From positions 1 to 63,258 of the forward strand of contig ML210327.1 in NCBI GenBank assembly GCA_004369085.1: a stretch of 63,258 nt of DNA. The letters are read 5' to 3'. This document shows, in pieces, positions 26,110-35,450 of this stretch (positions are counted from its first letter, which is position 1; the number at the start of each line of letters is the position of its first letter). This DNA comes from Coprinopsis marcescibilis. Taxonomy: Eukaryota > Basidiomycota > Agaricomycetes > Agaricales > Psathyrellaceae. The notes under the pieces are model-generated. The model was not told the origin of the DNA, did not search any database, and saw nothing but the letters and a program-made list of their open reading frames with translations. Made by a program: the position numbers and the translations under genes.

Positions 26110-27570
26110 ATGTCTACCAAGCCCCTAAACCTCGGAATCGTCGGTCTTTCCACCAAGGGCTGGGCATCCTTCGCCCACTTCCCAGCCCTCACGAGCCCCT
26201 CGCTGCGCTCCAAATACACCATCAGAGCCCTACACAACTCGTCCGAGGCCTCTGCAAAGGCCGCAGCCCAAACCTACAGCCAAAAGCTCTCAACCACCAA
26301 GGACCCATCATCCGAGTCCGAGTCAGAGTCTCCAACAGCAACACCAGCAGCATCAGCGGTAGACGCCCCCCAGACCCCACTGAAAGCCTACCACGGCGAC
26401 CCCAGTGCCATGGCCAACGACTCAGACATCGACGTCCTCGCCATCACAGTCAAAGCCCCCGACCACGCGCCCTTTGTCTACGCCGCAATTAGCGCCGGAA
26501 AGAGCTTCATGGTGGAGTACCCCCCCGGCGTCAGCCTCCAGGAAACCCAGGAGATGAAACGCAGGCTCGACGAGCGCGCCGGCGACGTCAAAGCCATGGT
26601 CGGCTTGCAAGGGCGGCAGAGCGCGACCATTAACAAAGTGCGTGGTCCCTGCCGCGGCCTTCCCCACTGTCCCTAGAATATCATTGGTCTGACACGAGTT
26701 TAAATGAAACAAAGGTGAAAAAGCTGATAGAGATGGGCAAGATCGGTAAAGTCCTCTCTACGACTCTGATCGGCAACGTCCCCCGTGAGCTGCAGGCGTG
26801 GCAGCCAGCGACGCACGAGTCATTCCAATACGCCTTGGACGATAAGAACGGTGAGACACCTGCCCTGTCCTTCCGCACCATCCATCCCCAAAACAAACCA
26901 CATCTAACCTAAACAACCAGGCGCAACGATGCTCGCAATCGTAGGCGGCCACACCCTCGGCACATTCACACACCTCCTCGGGACGTTCACCTCGCTCAAC
27001 GCATCCGCCTCAGTGCAGTACCCAACCACCACCATCCTCCCCAACTCTCCCCCCAACTCCTCTCCCAGAAATAATACTCCTCCCAAGGCAAGAGAAATCC
27101 CATCCCCCAGCTCCGACCACTACACGATCAGTGGCCCCCTCGCCTCCGGCGCACACGCAACGCTGGTCTGGCGCTCGGGGTACCCCTCCAGCGCGGGGCG
27201 CTTGCAGCTCCTGTGGGTGATCGACGGCGCGCGGGGGTCTGTACGGCTGGAGCTGGAGCAGGGCGGGGCGTTCCCTGGCCCGTTTATGAACCTGCAGGAT
27301 CCGAGGGTGTTTGTGGATGGGGTGGAGTTGGATGCGTATCTCGCAGCTGAGAAGGAAGAGGAGGAAGAGGAGGAAGAGGAGTTGGCGCTTGGGGAAGGGG
27401 AAAAAGGCACGCTGGCAGAGTTTGTACAGAGGGAGTGGGTGGAGTTTGCAAAGACTTTGGGTGGCGGGAAAGGCGAGTATGCGACGCTGGATGATGCGAT
27501 TCGGGTCCAGAAGGTTGTTGATGCTGCGCAGAGGAGCATTGCGATGGGAGGCGTGCGGGTGGACTTGTGA
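26110..27570 (+). CDS. Gfo/Idh/MocA-family oxidoreductase, Gal80-like (intact copy)
   Basis: Three exons (26110-26637, 26715-26850, 26921-27570) give 437 residues. The N-terminal Rossmann motif LGIVGLSTKGWA binds NAD(P). It is followed by IDVLAITVKAPDHAPFVYAA and the family EK/EYP-type motif VEYPPGVSLQETQEMKRRL, where a catalytic Lys is usually found in enzymatic members. Here the position reads EYPPG, as in Gal80-type regulatory members, so it may be a sensor rather than an enzyme (inference). The C-terminal domain contains IVGGHTLGTFTHLLG and a Glu run in an insertion (about nine Glu). No signal peptide: cytosolic or nuclear. A decayed paralogue lies at 38520-39842. Confidence 0.87.
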
Positions 27571-28363
27571 TAATTCTGCTTTTCGTGGGGAAAATTAGAT
27601 ATAGTAACTTTGTGCGATATAGGAATAATTTAAGCAAGTTCGGATTGTGATGCCAGTGAAATAGGAACGAGCAACGGGTTCATTGGGTTCTGCGATGCAA
27701 TGTGAGAACCCCAAGAAATAAGTGAACTTAGAGTACCCACCAACTTGAATATCAAATCATTGTTGAATGACGCACACCGTGTCTAGGCTCTCCTACATGA
27801 TATGTACTCCAAGTCAAACCTAATCAAAAATACCAAGGCTTGGCTCCCTCGGCAAGTTACAACCCCAAGTTCACGGATTCAAACCGCTAAGAATTCGGTA
27901 AAAAGTCGCTTCAGGTAGGAGAGCGTCCATCTGTCAACAAAAGCATGCCATGTTGCCGTTAATACACCCAACGCAGTAAGTACTGCACATGTTTTTTCCG
28001 CTCTGCCAAAAAGTCACAAGCCCTACGAATTTCGAGACGACCACAACGTCGGGACACCATATCGAAGGCGAACTTTCACTCAACAAGCCACTCGAGACTC
28101 GGAATCGGAAGACGGCAGATCGCACAGCACAATGACCTTGTGACCCCTTCAAGCAAGGCCGCCACCCAAGCCAAGCTGACACAAGTGCAAACCGAGGTGG
28201 AAGGAAGCAGGACGAGGCAATTAATTGAGAAAGAACCATCGGAGTAAATACGACACCCAAGAGAATCTTTCGCCGCGGTCACTTTTGAAAACGTTAAATG
28301 GAATGCTGGGTTTCCGAGTCAGCTGTCTCTTTCCCCGCACATTGATACCCTTCAAATTCGAAA
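27571..28363. other. Intergenic
   Basis: No gene or repeat recognised. A tRNA-like word near 27875 was examined and rejected. Confidence 0.4.
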
Positions 28364-29119
28364 ATGAGGAACCTGCTATACTGCATAATCAGCGCCATCG
28401 GTACGTCCCCTACCGTCTAGTTATCATCAACAGCAACTGAATCTCAAAACCCTCAGCAATCCCAGCCGTGCACGTAGTGGCCCATGGCGAACTCACCCTC
28501 CACGAACTCGACCCGACACCAACAGCCCTCGACCAAACCGTAATCCACTCTGGCGAATACCAAGGCATCACACCCGTCTCAGTTAACGCAGCCGGAGCAA
28601 CAGTCTACGTCGGAACGAGGATCAACAGCTACCACTATGTCGAGAACGCAAATACCACCGCGACGCAGCTGTCCACACCTGTGGCCAAAGAGAGTGGGTG
28701 TTAACGTTTAGCTTAAACGGAATTCAATACGCAAGAACAACCCGCTGATCACACCCGTTACGACTGCAGTCACATTCACCGCAGATGCGTCCCGGTACTA
28801 CGAAGCGTACCCCACAACCAACTCGGCCGGAATAGTGGGGGAAGCGGTGACAGACTGCACCTACCTCCCAGACGGCCTGGTTTCGTGCAACCACCGGGTC
28901 GAGGTTGTGGTTGAAGGAGAGCGGACGACGACGGTGCTTGACCACCATACGACGGGCAGGGCTCGGCCGTTTGCGACTATCACTGACCCGGACGAGCTCA
29001 ACTTGCCCACTGAGGGTGTTGTTGAAAAGGATAATTCTGCTGGGGTTTCTGTGCGCCCTGGGGTTGTAGGCTTGGTTTCGGTGGCGCTTGGGTTGGTTGT
29101 GGGTGCTTTCATAATTTGA
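28364..29119 (+). CDS. Probable GPI-anchored or membrane-tethered surface protein
   Basis: Exon one encodes MRNLLYCIISAIA, part of a signal peptide completed by IPAVHVVAHG after a 58-nt-class intron (donor GTACGT). A second intron after ATQLSTPV leads to TTAVTFTADASRYYEAYP and a domain with paired Cys (DCTYLPDGLVSCNHR). The protein ends in a hydrophobic tail, VVGLVSVALGLVVGAFII, with no basic residue after it, typical of GPI attachment. The ectodomain family is not recognised; a cell-wall or surface role is inference. The second donor is less certain than the first. Confidence 0.65.
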
Positions 29120-29640
29120 GAAAGGAGGAATGGATAGTTTGGATAGGCTGAAATGGTTGAATGATGATTTGGGTGACCGTAGTCACATGAAAGCCCCCCT
29201 GCCAGGTTGACATGTTGTTCCCTACGATCGTCTGTGAGATAACCGAAGCCATTACGACTTGTAATATCGGACCTAGAATTTCAAAGGCGTTTGTTATCAT
29301 ACACAAGCATCGCTTAACCTTCTTTATGATTCAGCATACAAAGTCGGATAGGAAAACAAGGACAAGGACAAGGAGCGTTCATCAGGGCGGACTTTGCAGC
29401 AAGGCCGACCTTTGGCCGTGTTTGAAACGGAGGTTGTCGGATTCGAGTCCAAATACGGACCAATTGACGGTTGCTGGTGGCTGCTGGGCAGAGGGTGGCC
29501 TCTTAATCCGAGCCAGCCTTGCTTGATCTTCGACCACCACAATCCCCTCCTTGCTTCGTCTCATATACTTCTGCAGAGACACTGCATTGCATTCCCACTG
29601 TACTCTACACCTCCTAATATCTTAATTCAAAGCAATCCAA
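29120..29640. other. Promoter interval of the E2 gene
   Basis: Intergenic between two plus-strand genes. The region just before 29641 is C/T-rich, as is usual for fungal core promoters. No other feature seen. Confidence 0.4.
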
Positions 29641-30287
29641 ATGGTAAGTCGAGTGGATAACCGAGTCACTGAATAAGCAATACTAATGCATTCAACAGTC
29701 CACTTCATGCAGGAGACGACTTATCCGCGATTTCAAGCGGCTGACTACAGACCCCCCTGGCGGTGTCTCAGGCAGTCCGTGTCCAGACAACATTATGCTC
29801 TGGAATGCTGTTATCTTTGGACCAGGTGAGTTGGTACCACCGCTCTTCCCCTCCCATGCAGCATGCACGCGATATACAGACACTGACCGACCGTCTGGCA
29901 GCTGACACACCGTTCGAAGACGGCACATTCAAACTCACCCTCACATTCGACGAATCATACCCCAACAAACCCCCCACTGTTCGGTTCCTCTCCCGAATGT
30001 TCCACCCCAATGTCTACGCCAACGGCGAGCTCTGCCTGGACATCCTCCAGAACCGCTGGAGCCCCACATATGACGTTGCAGCGATCCTCACCAGCATCCA
30101 GAGTCTGCTGCACGATCCGAATCCCAATTCACCTGCGAATGCAGAGGCGGCGCAGTTGTACAGGGAGAATATGAAGGAGTATATTCGGAGGGTGAAGTTG
30201 ACGGTAGAGGAAAGTTGGTTGGATCCGGACGAGAATGTGGAGGATGAGACGGGGTCGGCTACGTCGGAACCCACGTCTCATGATTGA
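29641..30287 (+). CDS. ubc2/rad6: Ubiquitin-conjugating enzyme E2, Rad6/Ubc2 type
   Basis: 171 residues from three exons (29641-29643, 29699-29825, 29902-30287). The first exon contributes only the ATG; the intron (GTAAGT ... TACTAATGCATTCAACAG) has an ideal branch site. The N-terminus [20 protein letters not shown] and catalytic block [17 protein letters not shown], with Cys88, are diagnostic of Rad6. A short acidic tail follows ([13 protein letters not shown]), as in yeast Rad6. Known roles of the family: H2B monoubiquitination with Bre1, PCNA ubiquitination with Rad18, N-end rule degradation with Ubr1. Confidence 0.96.
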
Positions 30288-31674
30288 GCCTGAATGGATG
30301 GATGCTTCGGCTCGACTAGGGTATGGGGGACGAGTAGCTTCCACACCATCCGCCGATGCGCACTCTGCTCCCCATCCCTCATCTCCTCGCCTCAACTCTC
30401 CTTTGATACATTCTCTATCATGATTCACGAGCGATGATGGACGCCTTCCTCATGCATACCATACATATGTCTGGCCAAACCTCGTTTTTTTTCAGGGACA
30501 TTTCACACTGTTTGGACGATCTCTTTACGCGGAAGTTTTCTGTCTGGACTCGACTGGGCTGATACTCGCATTCGGCAAATGGTGCTTCACGTTACTGGTT
30601 TCAGGACTTTCTGAATCTTTTAATAACGGAATTCACTGACACATCGCATTATACATCGCGTCCGTCCCCTTTCCCATTCCCCAATTTCCCCCTTTTCCTT
30701 GATCCCCTTCTATCCGGTCTCTGGGCCTGTCCCCTCATTGGCATACTCCCATCTCCGACCATCCATCTCTCCATCCAATCCACCCAAGATTCCATACATC
30801 ACGAGTCCTGACCCTTTCCCCATCCACTTCATATTTCATACTTCACGTGTAATTGTGACTCGTGGCAACTCAATCTGTTATAGTAGTGTAATTTTCTGAC
30901 CTGGCATCTAATTTATCATCGGTTTCACAGATGCAGATGCAGATTTAGGCTGGGGCTAACGTGTTGGGGTTCGGCTGTCAGCCTGAGTTGTTGGTTGGAC
31001 AGGATGGCAGGCTGTGAAAATTTCAGGCCGCTCTAGTTCATATCGCTAATCGCTTGGAGGCGAGGATTGGGCGAAGATGTCACGGTGACTGGTGTGCCTT
31101 TTGTTCCCGCTATCCGTCATGGTCGAGTTTGGTTGGACTAGCGTTGCCGATGGACTCGGTGGAATCATGATTGTCATTGCGTGGGTTTGCTCCGCGGTTT
31201 CTCCTTTTGCCTCGCCTCGCACTGCATTATGCAGTTTCTTGGCATGTCCCTACCCCTGACAACTGGCATACGATTAATTGAACAAGGCACATGCACATCC
31301 GCTCCGAGTCGCTCTTTTGCAAGTTGCATTTACAGCTCGCGTGCTCCGGACCAGTTTGATGATGTCATTCACATGTACGTCGCGAACAAGTTTACAGCTG
31401 TAGTACTGAGCAACACCGCACTCAGGCCAGTGCAGAACGTCCTGAAACTCCTTATCCTACTGCGGCTATGCAGATTAGTATTGCTCTGTGCACCCGATGT
31501 CTTCAACTTCTCTCCGCTGAGCGTTTCGGTGATTGCTACGGAAAAGTCGCCTAGGTATGTGTTTTGGTCTTTTGGGGTCGCCCAGTCTGCTGTGTTGCCT
31601 GTTGGGATCAATGATTAGTTTTTGGGCGTCAACTCGGCCTCAGCCCTCTCATGGCCCACCTCTAGACCTTGGTA
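30288..31674. other. Long intergenic interval
   Basis: A C/T-rich stretch (30660-30830) and several frames up to 145 codons with no recognisable domain. No gene supported. Two genes converge here, so 3' UTRs are expected at both ends. Confidence 0.4.
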
Positions 31675-32780
31675 CTAATACGCACCGCCAAAGAAACTCT
31701 GAACCTGCAGCCCCCTGATCCGACCATTCCCACTCACATCCCGCAGTATGATTCCGGAAGTCTTGATAACGCTCTTCCCGTCCACGAACAGCTCGACTTG
31801 GCCGTTCGCCTGTCCCGCGTCGTTAAGCCGCACGCGTTGGGCCACGGTCGTCCATGCGCCGGTGGGAAAGGTGAAGTTTCCGCGTCCCAGCGAGATGCCG
31901 AATGTGTCGTCGCAGAAGTTGCCTTTTTGCGTGGTGGGTGAAGTGGTGGTGCTAGAAGTAGCGGTCGTAGCTGCAGGGGCAGAAACAGGTGCGATGGTTG
32001 TGTCACTGGCACTGAGGGACCCGCCCGGCGCGGTAAAAGTGGACGTGGAAGAGGTGGAAGTGGCGTTGGCAGGGCAAAGTTGGGCGTTTGCTTCGAAACC
32101 TGGTGCGTCGTATGACGGAAAGTAGGCGTATATCTCCCCCTGGCCGTTCCGTCTCCACATGAGCCGTGTGCTGAAGCAGGCGGTAGACCGTGAGCCGCCG
32201 CTGCAGGTGTAAGCTTCGTCGTCCGAGTTTCCGCCATCTGTTGAATGTTTGTGTTTTATAAATGAACGAGTGAGCAATGACAATCGATGCATGCTGATCA
32301 ATCGCGATTGGCCAAGGCAGCGAGCGGGTTACGGAACGTACACAGTCCAGGGAGCTTCCCGCCTTTTACAAAGTCAAAGTCGCTGGGGAAGAACACGGCG
32401 TATGCAAAGGTGGCTTCTTTGGCGGAGGTGAAGTCGAAGCTGGTGGGTCCGGAGGTGTAGAAGGAGATGCCCCCGCGTGGGTCGGCGCCTAGTCTGTATG
32501 AGCCTGTTGGGTAGTGGACCAGGAGGGACTGCGAGTTTGGGTTTGAACTGGGGGCGGGGGTGTAGATGAGTGGAAGCCCGCTAGCGACTTTGGTGGGGTT
32601 GAGCGTTTGGTTGGAGAGTGGGAGCGAGTTTTGGACGGTGTTGGAGGTGCTCCAGGAGGAGAGGCCTTGGGAGAGGGGGAAGAGGCTGTTGCTGGTGTGG
32701 ATGTCCCGTTGGATGAGAGACTGCATTGCGTGGGTCCAGATGACAGTAGGTTGTACGGACTGGAGGAAGCCTGTGCTCGT
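31675..32780 (-). CDS. Polysaccharide lyase family 14-like protein (5' end unresolved)
   Basis: Matches the fungal PL14 pattern (alginate/glucuronan lyase-like fold): LSSWSTSNTVQNSLPLS, HYPTGSYRLGADPRGGISFY, TSAKEATFAYAVFFPSDFDF, GGKLPGLYGG, CSGGSRSTACFSTRLMWRR, VAQRVRLNDAGQANG and the end RIRGLQVQSFFGGAY. Exons 31675-32237 and 32342-32780 are joined by an intron with donor GTACGT. A Ser/Thr/Ala-rich insertion (about 45 residues, within TSSTSTFTAPGG to TTTSPTTQK) interrupts the core between the LCPAN and NFCDDTFG segments. Upstream of 32780 the reading frame can extend through a small exon to LNHTNAT, but then meets a stop. I therefore cannot place the signal peptide expected for a secreted lyase. 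Confidence 0.8.
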
Positions 32781-33222
32781 CTGAAGACGCAGAGTGGGGT
32801 GATTAAAGTTTTGAGTTGAGGACGTACGGTGGCGTTTGTGTGGTTCAGCCTGACTAGCGGGCGGCTTCGATGTGTCTACGTAGCCTAAAAGCTGTAGCCT
32901 AAACGACATCTCTACGCTGTCGGGCTACGTATTCGCCTATCCGGCCTTATTGTAATTTCTCAAGCTAAAACCTTTGACCGTAGAGGATGACATTCAGGTA
33001 CTTTGGAAGTACCGTTCAAAGCTTACTAGTATCTAATTAGTTTAATATCTCCGGCTCAAGCTCCAGTTAAATCGAAATCGTCGGAATCGACTCGGATGCA
33101 GTGGATCATTGGTCATAGTCGGTAATCTAAATATACATAGGTTCTCAGTATGCATTAATCAAATGAGAGATACGTACATAAAGTACTATAAAGTAGTGTG
33201 CTCTTGCTGCGCAGAATGACTA
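32781..33222. other. Interval upstream of PL14 gene
   Basis: Probably holds the missing first exon of the PL14 gene (32781-32910) and the 3' flank of secreted protein B. No separate gene. Confidence 0.35.
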
Positions 33223-33996
33223 CTAGAGCGAATGCCTCAGGAACTCCCGCTCGTAGCGCTCCATCAGAGCAATCCAATCCTTCCCTCTCTGTTCTGCCCC
33301 AGCCTTCTTCTGTGCTGGATAGTCAGTTGAGCCTGATAAGCCCATCCATCGGCCTTTGATCAAGTAAGCCTTGCGGTAATTCCTGACAGCCTCGAGGTCT
33401 TTCATCATATCTCCTGGGGCGAGGTATATCTTTTTGATAGCGGTTAACAAGGCCTTTGGGGGAGTATAGCGCAGGGACTCCGCGCCCATTTGGCTGGAGC
33501 CCTTGAATCCGTCGTATATGATCCCCTGCCTCCAAACAACCATTGCCTTCTTCAACAACTTCCGCCACCGGTTGGGGAACTTGTAGCGCTTAGGGTTCTT
33601 GGCTATTCGGGCGGACAGGATGCGGGCCTTTCGATATAATGTGATGGCTGGTAGGATCCTGGCGGCGTCAACCGTTCCGATCTTGTCCTCCTTGACGTCG
33701 TCCAGTTCCTTCTTGATGGCGTCTGGAGTAAGCGCCTGATCCGGGGAATTCACTTGGCGGGAGTAAAGGTCGTCCTCGTCATAAGAGCGGAACAGGAGCT
33801 CGTCCTCGTCGTAGAAGTCGCGCAAGTCGAGGTCTTCTATGTCGTAGAATGAATCACGGGCGGTCAACTCGTCTTCGAAGCCGATGGCCCCTCCAACGGC
33901 ACGGGCGTCGAAGTCAAAGCCGTCGTCAAAGGAGAGGACTTGTTGGACACCGAGCACAGAGAGGAGGGCAAGAAGTGGAAAAATTGAGGTACGCAT
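33223..33996 (-). CDS. Secreted charge-segregated protein B (paralogue of 15187-16038)
   Basis: Intronless, 257 residues. Signal peptide with hydrophobic core FPLLALLSVLGV, then SFDDGFDFDARAVGGAIGFE, nearly the same as its paralogue. The acidic aromatic units end in Arg at 47, 59, 70 and 80 (RDFYDEDELLFR). The basic half contains KNPKRYKFPNRWRKLLKKA and ends EREFLRHSL. An apparent 5' UTR intron (GTATGT ... TTTTGCAG) precedes the start. Function unknown; see finding on the pair. Confidence 0.85.
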   Translation of the reverse strand: MRTSIFPLLALLSVLGVQQVLSFDDGFDFDARAVGGAIGFEDELTARDSFYDIEDLDLRDFYDEDELLFRSYDEDDLYSRQVNSPDQALTPDAIKKELDDVKEDKIGTVDAARILPAITLYRKARILSARIAKNPKRYKFPNRWRKLLKKAMVVWRQGIIYDGFKGSSQMGAESLRYTPPKALLTAIKKIYLAPGDMMKDLEAVRNYRKAYLIKGRWMGLSGSTDYPAQKKAGAEQRGKDWIALMERYEREFLRHSL

Positions 33997-34980
33997 TCCT
34001 GCGGTGGGTGCTTAAGGGCTGAGACCTGCAAAATTAATGGGCGCCAAAGCATGTATTATTGTAAGCACATACGTGGTTCAAGGAGTAGAAAGAGTGTGGG
34101 TAGGGTATAGCTGGTAATGTCTAGTTTGAACCTATGTCATTCTCCTTTAATAGCAGCGCTCATCCTACGGTACTGCGGAAATGCTGTGGGCTCCTGACAT
34201 GTCACGTACTTCACTTCGTTGGGCGCATATCTCAGACGCGGGCGCTCTACTTACAATTTCCGTAATGAATCTGATTACGACTATGTGTCTCACGAATTGT
34301 AATGTGAACATAGAAGTCCCTAGTGGTAGTTATGGGAGACCTTGATACCCGGCTTGATGGTCCTGACAAGCAGTGATTTTTAACTTTTGTCGTCTGATGT
34401 GCACGCTGCAAATGTAGCGTTGTTGCCTGGAGGCCATACAGTAAAGAACGTAATTCAAATTCGGGTTATTTGGCACAGTCTCAACTGAGACGTTGCCGAA
34501 GCTGATCATAGCCTCATATCCACACCTGTCTCTCTCAATGTTGTCAAAAAAGTGAAAAGCTGGACTGTTGTCCCGTCGCCATTGACGACTCATAAGAGGA
34601 TGGGAAGGCCCAAGTAAAGATGAAAATTCTGGCCATTCATCTCCAAATTGGGCTTCCAAGTGGCAGCGACTCGCGAGGATTTATGCATATTATCTACTAT
34701 ATCTCGCTTGGGTCAGTAGTAATAGCTTCGAGGCTGCCAACCATGTTGGAACAATGTCCCCGGATACTCAGACAGATGTTATATTTACTTGTCTATTTGT
34801 CACCCAAGAATAGGAGTCGACATGCTGTCTATGATACCCAACAGCTCCCGAATCACACATATGTCTAGGTATCTTGTGCAAGGGAAAGGGTGGTGTGTTG
34901 CGCCTCCCTCTTTAAGAGCGTTTCCAAGATGCCAAACCCGGGGGCTCCCGTTGTCGACCTGTCCACGTTGCCTTTCCATA
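33997..34980. other. Intergenic between secreted protein B and tRNA-Ser
   Basis: A 109-codon frame on the minus strand (34330-34659) has plausible composition but no domain or splice partners; I do not call it. Nothing else supported. Confidence 0.4.
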
Positions 34981-35075
34981 GTCACTTTGCCGGAGTGGTT
35001 AACGGGATCGCCTGCTATTACATAGCTGCCAGCGGTTGGTCTTTGACCGCGAGTGTTCGAATCGCTCAGGTGACG
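34981..35075 (+). tRNA. tRNA-Ser(GCT) with 13-nt intron
   Basis: Acceptor strand GTCACTT (34981-34987) pairs with AGGTGAC (35068-35074), with discriminator G at 35075. The anticodon stem ATCGC/GCGGT encloses the loop CTGCTA...A, with anticodon GCT at 35014-35016. A 13-nt intron (35018-35030) sits one base 3' of the anticodon, the canonical position. A long variable arm (TGGTC TTT GACCG) is as expected for a class II Ser tRNA. The T-arm GAGTG TTCGAAT CGCTC is fully paired. A T5 run at 35080-35084 can stop RNA polymerase III. Confidence 0.93.
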
Positions 35076-35450
35076 CATATTTTTATTCTTTTGTCTACTC
35101 CAAAATCACAACGCCAATCTAATGCAATTGTCCACAGACATTTTATCTCACTTTTCTCTGGTGAACTGCTGTGGCAGGATCTCACCGGTCTGTTGTCTTC
35201 GCAAATCAGGAGCGGACGCCGGATTGTAAGGAGTAAAACCCACGAGGCATCCACGAGCCACTTGGCCGGTGTTGGCACTTCCACGCGAGCGACGGACAAT
35301 CTTTCCACGCCTATTCAACATCGAGCACCCATCCGACAACATTGTCCATCGCCTCCTGGGCGCTGTCTAGCTCTTGATTTCTGCGCTAATTTACTTTGGG
35401 AAGGCAGCGAGAAATCACGACCATCATAGTGACAGCAACTTTGCAGCACG
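35076..35450. other. Interval between tRNA-Ser and phosphodiesterase
   Basis: Pol III terminator at the start. It may hold a further 5' exon of the phosphodiesterase, because an acceptor-like TTTGCAG lies at about 35441-35447, just before its first usable ATG; I could not identify such an exon. Confidence 0.35.

Noticed and set aside
27830..27900. tRNA-like T-loop word (GGTTTGAATCC on minus strand)
   Set aside because: The stem arms do not pair and no acceptor stem exists.
31181..31618. 145-codon plus-strand frame
   Set aside because: Overlaps an equally open opposite-strand frame and shows no domain.
34330..34659. 109-codon minus-strand frame with protein-like composition
   Set aside because: No recognisable motif and no neighbouring exon; kept as intergenic.
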